64,000 nucleotides of DNA from Xylophilus sp. GW821-FHT01B05 (GCA_038961845.1 CP152408.1:4898001-4962000), one strand, 5' to 3'. Numbered from the stretch's first letter, positions 38,754 to 48,169 are shown. Notes: a model not told the origin generated them from the letters alone. Numbers and translations are program-made.

Positions 38754-39173
38754 ATGCGCATCAGCAAACAATTCCTGATCTTCTGCGTCGTAGGCACCAT
38801 CGGCTTCGTTGTCGATCTTGGTGTGCTGTATGGCCTGGCGCCGCTGCTGGGCTGGTATGGCGGCCGGGTGGCCTCGTTCTGGGCGGCGGCTACGACGACC
38901 TGGTGGTTCAACCGGCGCATCACCTTTGCGGCGGGCGCCGCCGCGCTGCGGGGCGCCGGCATCTGGCGCGAATATGGGCGCTACCTGGCCACCATGCTGG
39001 GCGGAGCGGCGCTGAACTACCTGGCCTATGCCGCCACCCTGCACTGGCTGCCCGGCCATGGCGGCGCCGCGCTGGGCGTGGCGCTGGGGAGCCTGGCAGG
39101 GCTGTCGGTGAATTTCCTGAGCGCGCGCTACTTTGTGTTCCGGCGCGGAGCGCAGCCCGACGACACACTATGA
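38754..39173 (+). CDS. GtrA-family membrane protein
   Basis: The 139 aa product has four predicted membrane helices and GtrA motifs: FLIFCVVGTIGFVVDLGVLYGL at the start, WWFNRRITF in the middle, and the end LSVNFLSARYFVFRR. GtrA proteins are thought to flip undecaprenyl-linked sugars across the inner membrane for O-antigen or teichoic/arabinan modification. Its presence between two GT-C-like proteins supports a lipid-linked sugar pathway. The next gene overlaps its stop. Confidence 0.88.
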   Translation: MRISKQFLIFCVVGTIGFVVDLGVLYGLAPLLGWYGGRVASFWAAATTTWWFNRRITFAAGAAALRGAGIWREYGRYLATMLGGAALNYLAYAATLHWLPGHGGAALGVALGSLAGLSVNFLSARYFVFRRGAQPDDTL

Positions 39174-40564
39174 GCCTGGCCGGAAAACTTCACGGACAAG
39201 TCCGTGGCGAGCCAAGCAGGCACGCATACCGCCCCGGGCGGGAATTCTTCGTGATCCTGGCCGTTCTCTGCGTGGCCTACGCCTGCTGGCTGCTCGCGTT
39301 CTGGCCCGGCGTGCTGGGGCCTGACAGCTACGCGATCCTGCTGGAAGTGCAGACGCATGGCGGCTTCCAATCCGGCAAGCCCAGCTTCTGGTACTTCTTT
39401 GTCGATCTTTTCTATGGCAGCACCCAGCGGGTGGAAGTGCCCGTCGCGTTCCAGTTGCTGTTCGCTGCGCTGGTGTTTGCCCGCATGCTGTCGTGGTGCT
39501 GGCGGCAAGGCCTGTGGAAGACCGGCCTGTTCAGTGCCGCATGCATATGCCTTGCGCCCCACATCATGTTTTTTGCGGGAACGCTGTATCCCGACGCCTT
39601 GTTCTCCATTGCAGCGGCGGCGCTGCTGTTCGAGTTGTGGCTGGCGGCCAGGGCCGGGCGCTTGGCGCCCTTTCAGCTCTGCATCGTCTTCATCACTCTG
39701 CCTTTTGCGTTGTTCGGCCGGCAGAACGGCTTCATCTTTCTTGCGTCGATTGCCCTGGCGTCCCTGGCCTTGCGCTGGCCGGATCGGCTCTGGCTATGGG
39801 GCGTGGCGCTGTTCTGGAGCGTGCTTGTCCTCGTGGGCGGGAAGATGCATTCGACCGAATCGCACAGCGTGCTTTTCCCGCTGGCGGTGTTCGAGACGGC
39901 CAACTTCCTGCAGCCCCGGCCCATGAACCTGCCGCAGGCCGAGCCCCGGGTTTCCGAGGCGACCATCCAGGCGCTGACGCGGCAGCATGACCTGCAAAGC
40001 ATCATCCGCAACTACGACCGGGACTACTGGGACCCGCTGATCTACAAGCCGGACGGGCCGGAACTGATGCGGCTGCCACCCGAGGACAAGGCCGTCATCG
40101 TGCGCGAATTCTTCCGCTACAACCTGTGGCACAACCTGCCGGCCTTCCTGGGCAGCCGGGTCAACATCTTCATGACCTCGCTGCTGGCACAAGGCGGCAT
40201 CCTGCCGTTCGACTACACGCAGCAGGTGCTGGCCCAGGTGCAGACGAAATCGGTCATGCGTAGCTTCCACCTGGACCGGCTCGAAGCCGTGCTGCAGAAG
40301 CTGCACAACACCAGCCTGGCCTACCGCTGGTTGCTGTGGACGCCCGTGCTGGGCATCTTGCTGCTGCTCTGGCTGCTCCCAGGCGCCCTCAGGCAAAGAA
40401 GTGTTCCGGAACTGCTGGTGCTGCTGCCCATGCTGGCCCAGTTGGGTGGAATCTTCGTGTTCTCCATCGCCGGCGAGTACCGCTACCTGCTGCCCTTTGC
40501 CATAGCCCCTGTCTTTCTGCTGCCCATGATGCAGAGCCGCCGCAGCACGGCCGCCCCCTTGTGA
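39171..40564 (+). CDS. Polytopic membrane protein, GT-C-like, unknown family (paralogue 2)
   Basis: The 464 aa product (MSLAGKLHGQ start, overlapping the GtrA stop by ATGA) is a full-length paralogue of the protein at 35428-36837. Shared features are AFWPGVLGPDS in the first loop, CICLAPHIMFFAGTLYPDALFS, the soluble signatures NFLQPRPMNL and NYDRDYWDPLIYKPDGP, GSRVNIFMTS, and GEYRYLLPF. Base composition is ordinary for the region (37 of 60 GC at 39961-40020), unlike paralogue 1. A lipid-linked-sugar-using glycosyltransferase is the working hypothesis. Confidence 0.78.
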
Positions 40565-41406
40565 ACCCACCTGACCACCACCATCGCTTGCAGGCCCTGT
40601 CCACCTGGCCCCTAGCCGCCCGCCGCGGCATCCTGGGCGTGTTGACCGACATCGACGACACCCTGACCACCGACGGCGCGATCACGCCGGATGCCTTGGC
40701 GGCGCTGGGCGCGCTCAAGCAGGCCGGGCTGCATGTGGTACCGATCACCGGCCGGCCGGTGGGCTGGAGCGAGACCTTTGCCGCGACCTGGCCGGTCGAT
40801 GCAGTGGTGGCGGAGAACGGCGCCGTGGCGCTGCTGCCTTTGCATGAAAAAGGCCTGCAGCCCAATCAGCACCTGGGGTTAGCGCTATCAAAAATATACC
40901 AGCAGGACTTCGCCACGCGCAGCGCCAACTTCGCCCGCATGCAGGCGGTGGCGCAGCGCGTGCTGCGCGAGATTCCCGGCACCACGCTGGCCACGGATTC
41001 GCCCGGGCGCGAGACGGATATCGCCATCGACCACAGCGAATTTGTGCAGTTGCCGCCCGAGGCCATTGCGCGCGTGGTGGCGCTGCTGCAGAGCGAGGGC
41101 ATGAACGCCACGGTGAGCAGCATCCACATCAACGGCTGGTATGGCGAGCACGACAAGCTGTCAGGCGCGCGCTGGATCGTGCGCACGCTCTGGCAGCGCG
41201 ACCTGGATGCCGAAATCGATCGCTGGGTGTATGTGGGCGACTCGACCAATGACCAGAAGATGTTCGAGCGCTTTCCGCACAGCGTAGGCGTGGCCAATAT
41301 CGCGCGCTTTGTGCCGGCGCTAGAGCACCTTCCGCGCTACCTGGCGGCGGGCGCGCGCGGTGCCGGTTTTACCGAGGTAGCGGAGGCGCTGCTGGCGGCA
41401 CGCTAG
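40561..41406 (+). CDS. HAD-IIB family hydrolase (sugar-phosphatase-like)
   Basis: The 281 aa product has the HAD nucleophile motif LTDIDDTLTTDG (Asp 30, Asp 32), ITGRP, ENGAVALLP and VYVGDSTNDQKMFERF (the motif III/IV acidic pair), with a C2-type cap in between. Closest in style to mannosyl-3-phosphoglycerate phosphatase or sucrose-phosphatase-like proteins. The GTG start overlaps the preceding stop by GTGA, tying it translationally to the glycan cluster. Its stop shares CTAG with a convergent lipoprotein gene. An AT-rich patch at 40879-40899 within it resembles half of a family A repeat. Confidence 0.82.
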   Translation: MNPPDHHHRLQALSTWPLAARRGILGVLTDIDDTLTTDGAITPDALAALGALKQAGLHVVPITGRPVGWSETFAATWPVDAVVAENGAVALLPLHEKGLQPNQHLGLALSKIYQQDFATRSANFARMQAVAQRVLREIPGTTLATDSPGRETDIAIDHSEFVQLPPEAIARVVALLQSEGMNATVSSIHINGWYGEHDKLSGARWIVRTLWQRDLDAEIDRWVYVGDSTNDQKMFERFPHSVGVANIARFVPALEHLPRYLAAGARGAGFTEVAEALLAAR

Positions 41407-41717
41407 CCGCAACGGGCGCGGGTCACCACGCCGTGCTCGTCCGCATCCAGCGTCAGGCGTGAGGCACTGAACTCCAGCGTCACGATCTGCCCCGGGCGCA
41501 GCACCCGCACCACCTTGGCATGGGCGCGGGCGCGGGCCTCTTCGCCCAGGCGCGCGTCCACCGTCTTGCCCACGGCGAACTGGACGTTGGCGGCGTCGCA
41601 CACGGTCGCGTCACCGATGACGTCCACTTCCGGCGGAACGGAGATCGGCGGCTTGTGGAAGGCGCAGCCCTGGACGCTGAACACCAGCGCCAGGCATGCA
41701 AGAAGAGAACGCGGCAT
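41403..41717 (-). CDS. Small lipoprotein of the I78 peptidase-inhibitor type
   Basis: The 104 aa product has a signal with lipobox SVQGC and a C-terminal domain with the I78 pattern: VGKTVDARL, RVLRPGQIVTLEF, SRLTLDADEHGVVTRARCG. I78 proteins inhibit serine proteases; whether this one does is untested. GAGGAA lies before the ATG at 41717, preferred over the ATG at 41735. Convergent with the HAD gene. Confidence 0.78.
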   Translation of the reverse strand: MPRSLLACLALVFSVQGCAFHKPPISVPPEVDVIGDATVCDAANVQFAVGKTVDARLGEEARARAHAKVVRVLRPGQIVTLEFSASRLTLDADEHGVVTRARCG

Positions 41718-41764
41718 GTGGATTCCTCGGGTCATGGATGGATCTTCGCACGCGAACAGAGCAA

Positions 41765-42970
41765 CTATGGCCCGCTCTTGCGCTGCAGCCCCTCCAGCAT
41801 GGCGAGGTCGAGCAGGCTCGATGCGGCCTTGACCTCGTCCAGGTTCATCTTCTGGCCAGTGAGCTCTACCACCACGCCGTTGCGCAGGGTGGTGGTGTAC
41901 TGGGCCTGGCTGCCGTCCTTGCGAAAGCTCTCGTGCAGGGTGCGGCCGTTCTCCTGCCAGGTGCGCTCGGACAGTTGGCTGTTCTCGCGCTCGCCCTGCA
42001 CTGCGGCGCCGGCATCGGCCATGAGCTTGCTCATGCTGCCCAGGTCGAGCATCTCGATGCGCAGGCGCTGCTCGTCATGGCTGTAATCGGCGCGGGCATT
42101 GCTGGTGGCGCGCCCGGTCATGTGCCCGCCCTGCATCTCGATGGCGGTGCGGCGAAACGCGCCCAGCGTCTCGGGCAGCGCGGCCTTCAATGCCGGCGCG
42201 GGCACGGCGCCCCCGTCCGGGTCGCCGCCTGTGACCGGTGGCGTGCCCGTGACCGGCGCCTGCGCCGTGGCCGCCTGGCGCTCGCTGGCGGCCTCCATGC
42301 GCTGCGCGGCGTCAGCCATCTGCTGCGAGGCGGCGCCCAGCGCATTGGCATCCAGATTCAGCTTGCCGCCCGGCGTGCGCAGCGTGATCACGGCCGAACC
42401 CAGGCCGCGCGCGGTGAAGTAGGACATGGAGGACGAGACCAGCAGCCCCGCCACCGCGCCTGCGAGCACGATGACGGCGGTGTAGGGCACGGTCTTTTGC
42501 GGTGCGCTGCGCATCAGCACCGGCAGGCCGGTGAAGACCAGGTAGGCCGAGTAGCAGGCCGCCACCAGCATCAGCGGAGCCAGGCTCGGCAGCAACAGGA
42601 ACACGCCGCCCAGCAACGCGGCGCTGCTGGCATGCACGGCCAGGCTGAAGGCGCTCAGGCGGTCGGCACGGCCGCCGAAGGTGGGGGCGACGATGGCGGT
42701 GACATGGGCCAGCAGCCACACGCCCAGCACCAGCAGCAGATAGGTCGCTGCCGCCAGGGCCAGCCCGTGGGCCCAGGGCAGGCGCACGCTCAAGCCCGCG
42801 CCGCCCGCGCCAATGGCGCTCATGCCAATACCAACGCTGGCAGCGGGAATGAGGGCCAGCAGCAGCAGTTGGCGCCACAAGCGACTGGCGGAAACAGACT
42901 CTTCTTCGATGCGGCGCCAGGCCATGCGGGGCTGGAGCAGCAGTTTCTGGATGCGATGGATCAGGGTCAT
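41765..42970 (-). CDS. Yip1-family multi-pass membrane protein
   Basis: The 401 aa product has an N-terminal Yip1-type domain with five to six hydrophobic segments in residues 30-190 (start MTLIHRIQKLLLQPRMAWRRIEEES is the typical 'P..aw..I..e' entry), then a long soluble part rich in Ala, Thr and Gln with a heptad-like stretch (ALGAASQQMADAAQRMEAASERQ) and a beta-rich end (HDEQRLRIEMLDLGSMSKL and on). Function unknown. The 47 bp gap and shared strand suggest co-transcription with the I78-like lipoprotein. Confidence 0.75.
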   Translation of the reverse strand: MTLIHRIQKLLLQPRMAWRRIEEESVSASRLWRQLLLLALIPAASVGIGMSAIGAGGAGLSVRLPWAHGLALAAATYLLLVLGVWLLAHVTAIVAPTFGGRADRLSAFSLAVHASSAALLGGVFLLLPSLAPLMLVAACYSAYLVFTGLPVLMRSAPQKTVPYTAVIVLAGAVAGLLVSSSMSYFTARGLGSAVITLRTPGGKLNLDANALGAASQQMADAAQRMEAASERQAATAQAPVTGTPPVTGGDPDGGAVPAPALKAALPETLGAFRRTAIEMQGGHMTGRATSNARADYSHDEQRLRIEMLDLGSMSKLMADAGAAVQGERENSQLSERTWQENGRTLHESFRKDGSQAQYTTTLRNGVVVELTGQKMNLDEVKAASSLLDLAMLEGLQRKSGP

Positions 42971-43164
42971 GGAAAGTGGGACAGCAAAGACACCGGCGGC
43001 GTTCCCGCCACCGCCCGCCACACACCAGTGCAACGGGGCTTGCATGATGTGCACAAGGCCTGCGGGCTGCGGCGCCGCGGGCCTGTTTTTTTGTTTCAGC
43101 GCGTTGCCAGGACGGGCATGCAGAAGTTGCGTAATTCTCGCCGAAAAACGCCAAACCCCTTGTC

Positions 43165-43206
43165 TGGTAATGGCTTATAGCTACTTATTTAATAGCAAAC
43201 CCAGGA
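43165..43206. repeat. Partial family A element near plsC stop
   Basis: ATAGCTACTTATTTAATAGC followed by AAACCCAGG at 43178-43205 matches the flank and one arm of family A copies, but the second arm is absent. It lies directly downstream of the plsC stop. Confidence 0.4.
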
Positions 43207-43208
43207 AC

Positions 43209-43949
43209 TCAGCGCAGGGCGTCCACCTCGGCATGCAGCGTCTCGGCCCAGTTGCGCCGGTCCTGCCCCTCGGCGCGCTGCGGCCTGCCCAGCCGCACCA
43301 CGGCGGTGATCGGGTTGGCGGTGAGCGTGCGCCAGAGCGAGCCCAGCAAAGTGTCGGCCCCGGCATAGACCGCCGCCCGCGAGCGCTGGCCAGTGGCCGT
43401 GTCGACAAAGCGGATGCCCAGCGGCTGCGCCGGCGCGTCGGCCGAGATCGCTGCCTGCAGCAGGTTGGCATGAAAGGGCAGCAGCACCTCGCCGTCGCTC
43501 GTCGTGCCTTCGGGGAACACCGCCAGCACATCGCCCGCGCGCAGGCTGTCGGCCATGTGGTGCACCACGCGCAGCGCGTCGCGGCGCGAGGCGCGCTCGA
43601 TGTAGAGCGTGCCGACGCCGGTGGCTACGTTGCCGATCAGCGGCCAGTGCCGCAGTTCGGCCTTGGACACGAAGCGGCACTGGCGCGTGGCCTGCATCAC
43701 CAATATGTCGAGCCAGGACACATGGTTGGCCACCAGCAGCAGCGGCCCAGTGGCCTGGCGCTCGCCCTCGACCTGCAGCGTGACATTGAACAGCGCCAGC
43801 ATGTCGCGCGCCCAGCGCTCGATGCGCGCCTCGCGCTGCGGCGGCGTCATGTGCGGCAGGTGCCAGCGGATCACCCACATGCCCCGCAGGCAGTGGCCAA
43901 TGGCACGCAGCAGGCGCGTGGCGGCAATGAGATGGCGCAGCGGACGCAT
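43209..43949 (-). CDS. plsC: 1-acyl-sn-glycerol-3-phosphate acyltransferase
   Basis: PlsC acylates lysophosphatidate to phosphatidate. The 246 aa product has the catalytic NHVSWLD (His 76, Asp 81), an RASRRDAL substrate block and the FPEGTTSDG motif III. A single hydrophobic segment precedes the domain. It follows pyrX by 16 bp on the same strand at the end of the yqgE-ruvX-pyrR-pyrB-pyrX operon, a gene order common in Burkholderiales. Confidence 0.9.
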   Translation of the reverse strand: MRPLRHLIAATRLLRAIGHCLRGMWVIRWHLPHMTPPQREARIERWARDMLALFNVTLQVEGERQATGPLLLVANHVSWLDILVMQATRQCRFVSKAELRHWPLIGNVATGVGTLYIERASRRDALRVVHHMADSLRAGDVLAVFPEGTTSDGEVLLPFHANLLQAAISADAPAQPLGIRFVDTATGQRSRAAVYAGADTLLGSLWRTLTANPITAVVRLGRPQRAEGQDRRNWAETLHAEVDALR

Positions 43950-43965
43950 GCAGGCGGCCGGGCCG

Positions 43966-45264
43966 TCAGGCGCTCTGGTACTCGAATGCCACCACGCCAC
44001 CCACCAGCGTCCAGCGCACCTGCGCGGGCAGCTCGTAGCCGGAGAAAGGCGTGTGCTTGCCCTGGCTGCGCAGCGCCTCGGGCGTGACCGTCCAGCGCGC
44101 GGCCGGGTCGAAGATGCACAGATCAGCCACGCCGCCCGGCGCCAGGCGGCCCAGGCTGGCTTGCAGCGTACCGAGTGATGCACCCAGCACCGTGGCCGGC
44201 GCGTGGGTGATGGCGGCCAGCGCGCGCGGCAGGCCAGCGCCCTCCTCGCCCCACTTCACGGCCAGGCTCAGCAGCAGCTCCAGGCCGGTGGCGCCGGGCT
44301 CGGCCTCGGCGAAGGGCAAGACCTTGGCGTCTTCGTCCACCGGCGTGTGGTCTGACACCAGCGCGTCGATGGTGCCGTCGGCCAGTGCGGCGCGGATGGC
44401 GTCGCGGTCGCGCTGCTGGCGCAGCGGCGGGTTCAGGCGCGCGCGGCTGTCGAAGAAGCCGATGTCGGCATCAGTCAGGTGCAGCGAGTTGATGCTGACG
44501 TCGCAGCTCACCTTGAGCCCCTCGGCCTTGGCCTGGCGCACCAGGGCAATGCCGGCGGCGCTGCTGAGGCGGCACAGGTGCACGCGCGCGCCGGTGGCCT
44601 TTTGCAGCTCGAAGATGGTGTGCAGCGCAATGGTCTCGGCCGCCACCGGCACGCCTGAGAGGCCCAGGCGCGTGGCCAGCGGGCCGCTGGCGGCCACGCC
44701 CTTGCCCAGGTGCAGCTCTTGCGGGCGCAGCCAGACGGTGTAGCCAAAGGTGGCGGCGTATTGCAGCGCGCGCTGCAGCACCTGGGTGCTTTCCAGCGCC
44801 ACCTCGGCCTGGCTGAAGCCGACGCAGCCGGCCTCGGTCAGCTCGGCCATTTCGGTCAGCACGCCGCCGGCCAGGCTGCGCGTGAGCGCGCCCAGCGGGA
44901 ACAGGCGCGCCTGGTGCAGCTTCTCGGCCCGGAACTTGAGCATCTCCACCAGGCCGGGCTCGTCCAGCACCGGGTCGGTGTCGGGCGGGCAGACCAGGCT
45001 GGTGACGCCGCCGGCCACGGCCGCGGCCATCTCGGACTCAAGCATGCGCTCGTGCTCGTAGCCGGGCTCGCGCAGGCGCACGGCCAAATCCACCAGGCCG
45101 GGCATGACGATGCAGCCGCTGGCGTCTATGACGCGGTTGGGCGTGAAATCAGGCGCTATGTTATCGATAGCTAGAAGCCGGCCAGCAGCAATGGCTACGT
45201 CGGCTTTTTTATCAAAACCGGTGGCCGGGTCGATGACGCGGCCGTTCTGGATCAGGATCTTCAT
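43966..45264 (-). CDS. pyrX: Dihydroorotase homologue lacking metal ligands (PyrX)
   Basis: The 432 aa product is a dihydroorotase-fold protein, but the HxH zinc motif is replaced: [15 protein letters not shown] has Ala 61 and Arg 63 where catalytic enzymes carry His. SDHTP near residue 305 is kept. Such PyrX proteins are known as non-catalytic partners that scaffold aspartate transcarbamoylase in several proteobacteria. The ATG overlaps the pyrB stop by 4 bp, fitting a stoichiometric PyrB-PyrX complex. A separate PyrC with intact ligands is at 59208-60248, supporting this reading. Confidence 0.9.
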   Translation of the reverse strand: MKILIQNGRVIDPATGFDKKADVAIAAGRLLAIDNIAPDFTPNRVIDASGCIVMPGLVDLAVRLREPGYEHERMLESEMAAAVAGGVTSLVCPPDTDPVLDEPGLVEMLKFRAEKLHQARLFPLGALTRSLAGGVLTEMAELTEAGCVGFSQAEVALESTQVLQRALQYAATFGYTVWLRPQELHLGKGVAASGPLATRLGLSGVPVAAETIALHTIFELQKATGARVHLCRLSSAAGIALVRQAKAEGLKVSCDVSINSLHLTDADIGFFDSRARLNPPLRQQRDRDAIRAALADGTIDALVSDHTPVDEDAKVLPFAEAEPGATGLELLLSLAVKWGEEGAGLPRALAAITHAPATVLGASLGTLQASLGRLAPGGVADLCIFDPAARWTVTPEALRSQGKHTPFSGYELPAQVRWTLVGGVVAFEYQSA

Positions 45265-46223
45265 GCTTCGTTTCCTGCAACGATGCTCATTGCGGCCATG
45301 CGCACCGCGATGCCAAAGGTCACCTGCGGCAGGATCACGCTCTGCTTGCCGTCGACCACGGCGGAGTCGATCTCGACGCCACGGTTGATCGGCCCCGGAT
45401 GCATGACGATGGCGTCGGGCTTGGCCAGGCGCAGCTTCTCGGGCGTGAGGCCAAAGCTCTTGAAATACTCCTGCGAGGACGGCAGCAGCGCGCCGCTCAT
45501 GCGCTCGTTCTGCAGGCGCAGCATGATGACCACGTCGCAGTCCTTGATGCCCTCTTCCAGCGTGTGGAAGACACGCACGCCCATCTGCGCCATGTCGCTG
45601 GGCACCAGGGTCTTGGGGCCGACCACGCGCACCTCGGCGCAGCCGAGCGTGGTGAGGCCGTGGATGTCGGAGCGCGCCACGCGCGAATGCAGCACGTCGC
45701 CCACGATGGCCACCGTGAGGTTGCTGAAATCCTTCTTGTAGTGGCGGATGGTGTACATGTCGAGCAGCCCCTGCGTGGGGTGCGCATGCCGGCCGTCGCC
45801 TGCATTGATCACGTGCACATGCGGCGCCACGTGCTGGGCGATCAGGTAGGGCGCGCCACTTTCGCTGTGCCGCACCACGAACAGGTCGGCCGCCATGGCG
45901 CTCAGGTTGGCGATGGTGTCCAGCAGCGACTCGCCCTTGGTGGCCGAGCTGCGCGCGATGTCCAGATTGATGACGTCGGCCGACAGCCGCTTGGCCGCGA
46001 TCTCGAAGGTGGTGCGGGTGCGCGTGCTGTTCTCGAAGAACAGGTTGAACACGCTCTTGCCGCGCAGCAGCGGCACCTTCTTCACCTCACGGTCGTTCAC
46101 GCTGGCGAAGTTGGCGGCGGTGTCGAGGATGTGGGTGACGATGTCCTTGGGCAGTCCTTCGATGGACAGCAGGTGGACCAGCTCGCCGTGCTTGTTGAGT
46201 TGGGGGTTGCGTTTGTAGAGCAT
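45261..46223 (-). CDS. pyrB: Aspartate carbamoyltransferase catalytic subunit
   Basis: PyrB makes carbamoyl-aspartate, the first committed step of pyrimidine synthesis. The 320 aa product has the carbamoyl phosphate site [57 protein letters not shown] and [12 protein letters not shown]. It lies between pyrR and pyrX with near-zero spacing. No pyrI regulatory gene is nearby, consistent with a PyrB-PyrX holoenzyme. Confidence 0.96.
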   Translation of the reverse strand: MLYKRNPQLNKHGELVHLLSIEGLPKDIVTHILDTAANFASVNDREVKKVPLLRGKSVFNLFFENSTRTRTTFEIAAKRLSADVINLDIARSSATKGESLLDTIANLSAMAADLFVVRHSESGAPYLIAQHVAPHVHVINAGDGRHAHPTQGLLDMYTIRHYKKDFSNLTVAIVGDVLHSRVARSDIHGLTTLGCAEVRVVGPKTLVPSDMAQMGVRVFHTLEEGIKDCDVVIMLRLQNERMSGALLPSSQEYFKSFGLTPEKLRLAKPDAIVMHPGPINRGVEIDSAVVDGKQSVILPQVTFGIAVRMAAMSIVAGNEA

Positions 46224-46224
46224 G

Positions 46225-46755
46225 TCAGGCGTTTTCTACATGGAAGCTGAAGCGGCCGGCCGCATCCTGCACCAGTGCCAACTGCTGCGTGTCGGGCAGC
46301 GCCACGCGCGCCGCGGCAAAGTCGGCCTGCACCGGCAGCTCGCGCCCGCCACGGTCTACCAGCACCGCCAGCTTGACGCTGGCCGGGCGGCCGTAGTCGA
46401 ACAGCTCGTTCAGCACGGCGCGGATGGTGCGGCCGGTGTAGAGCACGTCGTCCAGCAGCACCACGTCGGCGCCGTTCACATCAAAAGGCAGCGTGGTCTG
46501 CGCACCGGCGGCCAGGCCGCGCTGGGCAAAGTCGTCGCGGTGCATGACCGAAGAGATGGTGCCGGGCGCATCGGCCAGGCCCAGGTCCTGCTGCAGACGC
46601 GCGGCCAGCCAGACACCGCCGGAGGCGATGCCGACCAGGCGCGTCTGCATGGTGAGCATCTGCCGCATGCCGCGCAGCAGCTCACGGTACAGCGCTTCGG
46701 CGTCGAGCACCAGGCTCTTGGCGGCGATGGAAGAGGAAGCGTCAGAAATCGTCAT
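46225..46755 (-). CDS. pyrR: PyrR-type phosphoribosyltransferase / pyrimidine regulator
   Basis: The 176 aa product has the PRPP-binding signature [21 protein letters not shown] and [16 protein letters not shown], as in uracil phosphoribosyltransferase/attenuation protein PyrR. In Gram-negatives this protein may be chiefly an enzyme or regulator of pyr genes; no attenuator hairpin is evident before pyrB, which starts 1 bp after its stop. The ATG at 46755 begins MTISDASSS. Confidence 0.9.
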   Translation of the reverse strand: MTISDASSSIAAKSLVLDAEALYRELLRGMRQMLTMQTRLVGIASGGVWLAARLQQDLGLADAPGTISSVMHRDDFAQRGLAAGAQTTLPFDVNGADVVLLDDVLYTGRTIRAVLNELFDYGRPASVKLAVLVDRGGRELPVQADFAAARVALPDTQQLALVQDAAGRFSFHVENA

Positions 46756-46812
46756 AGGGGTTCTCCATTGCGCCGCACAGCACCGGCCGCACACGAAACC
46801 GACCGGCACTGA

Positions 46813-46936
46813 AGGCCGCGGAGCAGGCCATGCGCAGACATCCGCGGAACCGGCTCTGCCGGGCCGCTGGATGTGCCCCCTTTCGCGCAGCAGAAGGGCG
46901 GTTGGCGGAGAGCGCCGCGCGCAGCCTGGGGGGATG
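46813..46936. repeat. GC-rich repeat family B (copy 2) between ruvX and pyrR
   Basis: AGGCCGCGGAGCAGGCCATG, then ACATCCGCGGAACCGGCT-CTGCCGGGCCG and GGATGTGCCCCC, followed by a degenerate right half GGTTGGCGGAGAGCGCCG and AGCCTGGGGGG. The left half recurs almost identically at 58257-58322. The ACATCCG and CGGATGT words and the central CCGGC/GCCGG make a hairpin. Confidence 0.7.
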
Positions 46937-46938
46937 TC

Positions 46939-47397
46939 TCATTCGAGGCTCCTCAGGAACTGTTCGAGGATGATGCAGGCCGAGGCCGCGTCAGCATCCT
47001 TGGCACCGGCGGACAAGGCCTCGGTGGTGCTGTAGCGCTCGTCCACCTCGTACACCGGCAGGCCAAAGCGGCCGCGCAACTGGCGCGCAAAGCGGCGCGC
47101 GCGGCGGGTGTTTTCGTGCTCGGCGCCATCGGGGTGGAAAGGCACGCCGATCACCAATGCGTCAGGCTGCCACTCACGAATCCAGGCCTCCAGCGGGGCG
47201 AAGCGCGCGTCGCCCTCGGCCTTCACCGAGCCCTGCGGCGTGGCGGTCTTGAGCAGGCGGTTGCCGGTGGCCACGCCCGTGCGCTTCTGGCCGTAGTCAA
47301 GGCCGAGAAAGCTCTGGAAATGCGCGGGGACGGAAGGGGCGTCGGTCACAGAGGATGCAGTACTGGCAGGTTCACGGGCGCAACTTTGGCCCCGCAT
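46939..47397 (-). CDS. ruvX: Putative pre-16S rRNA nuclease / Holliday junction resolvase-like RuvX
   Basis: The 152 aa product has the RNase H-like core with FLGLDYGQKRTGVATGN (catalytic Asp), VIGVPFHPDG, and the C-terminal VDERYSTTEALSAG and DADAASACIILEQFL. YqgF/RuvX processes the 5' end of 16S rRNA in E. coli. The N-terminal 25 residues are low-complexity and the true start could be downstream, for example at VPAHFQSFLG. It lies downstream of yqgE, as usual. Confidence 0.92.
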   Translation of the reverse strand: MRGQSCAREPASTASSVTDAPSVPAHFQSFLGLDYGQKRTGVATGNRLLKTATPQGSVKAEGDARFAPLEAWIREWQPDALVIGVPFHPDGAEHENTRRARRFARQLRGRFGLPVYEVDERYSTTEALSAGAKDADAASACIILEQFLRSLE

Positions 47398-47410
47398 GGA
47401 TAGCGCAGGG

Positions 47411-47500
47411 GCCGCCGCGCACGGCCGCCCGAAGCGGCCGGCCCGCCCCCGGTAGGGGGTTGGCGCAGCGACACGAAGTGCGCGAAGCCTGGGGGGGGAG
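47411..47500. repeat. GC-rich repeat family B (copy 3) between yqgE and ruvX
   Basis: Right half GGGGGTTGGCGCAGCGACAC, GAAGTGCGCGAAGCC, TGGGGG at 47455-47495 is nearly identical to 58329-58370 and, reversed, to the pair at 21152 and 21210. The left half is replaced by a GGCCGCC/GGCGGCC-rich stretch. Confidence 0.7.
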
Positions 47501-47509
47501 CCTTTAGAT

Positions 47510-48109
47510 TCAAGCGTGCCCCGCGCCCGGCGAGATCATCCAGCTCTGCAGCCCGAGCAAGGCCAGCGCGCGGTCATAGCGCTCTTCCACCGGCGCATCA
47601 AAGATCACGCCCAAATCAGCGCCCACGGTGAGCCAGCTGTTCTCGGCGATCTCGCTCTCCAGTTGGCCCTCGCCCCAGGACGAGTAGCCCAGCGTGACCA
47701 GCACGCGCTTGGGGCCGGCACCGGTGGACAGCGCCTCCAGCACATCCTTGGAGGTGGTCATCTCCAGGCCGCCGGGGATGGTCATGGTCGACGCATAGGC
47801 CAATTCGTCGGGCGATTCGGTGCCGGCGAACATCGGCTCATGCAGCACAAAGCCGCGCTCGGTCTGCACCGGGCCGCCCTGGAACACGGGCGTGTCTGAC
47901 AGGTCCTCGCGCCGCAGCGACAGATCGACCTTGTCGAACAGGCGGCGCAGGTTGATGTCGCTGGGTTTGTTGATGATCAGGCCCAGCGCGCCACGGGCGC
48001 TGTGCTCGCACAGGTAGATGACGCTGCGCGCGAAGGATTCGTCCTCCAGCCCGGGCATGGCAATCAGAAAGTGATGCGTCAGGTTGATGGGATCGGAATC
48101 AGCTGCCAT
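47510..48109 (-). CDS. yqgE: YqgE/AlgH family protein
   Basis: The 199 aa product has LTHHFLIAMPGLEDESFARSVIYLCEHS, ALGLIINKPSD, VFQGGPVQTERGFVLHEP and YSSWGEGQLESEI, diagnostic of the UPF0301/AlgH family; function unclear, linked to regulation in Pseudomonas. It is the first gene of the yqgE-ruvX-pyrR-pyrB-pyrX-plsC run and is divergent from phrB. Confidence 0.94.
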   Translation of the reverse strand: MAADSDPINLTHHFLIAMPGLEDESFARSVIYLCEHSARGALGLIINKPSDINLRRLFDKVDLSLRREDLSDTPVFQGGPVQTERGFVLHEPMFAGTESPDELAYASTMTIPGGLEMTTSKDVLEALSTGAGPKRVLVTLGYSSWGEGQLESEIAENSWLTVGADLGVIFDAPVEERYDRALALLGLQSWMISPGAGHA

Positions 48110-48169
48110 AGCCGGCGATTTTAGGGCTTGGCGCAAGCGGGGCATTTGCTGCTCAAATGCACAAATTCC

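Noticed and set aside
40876..40899. AT-rich patch AGCGCTATCAAAAATATACC within the HAD gene as a repeat insertion
   Set aside because: It resembles one edge of the family A elements but lacks any palindromic core; too short to call.
45150..45212. Possible family A repeat inserted in the 5' part of pyrX (GATAGCTAGAAGCCGG and TCGGCTTTTTTATC)
   Set aside because: The words resemble repeat flanks, but the encoded residues ([14 protein letters not shown]) fit the normal family N-terminus, so at most a few codons are repeat-derived.
43966..45264. pyrX regarded as a decayed dihydroorotase pseudogene
   Set aside because: The frame is full length, overlaps pyrB precisely, and loss of the HxH ligands is the known hallmark of the structural PyrX family.
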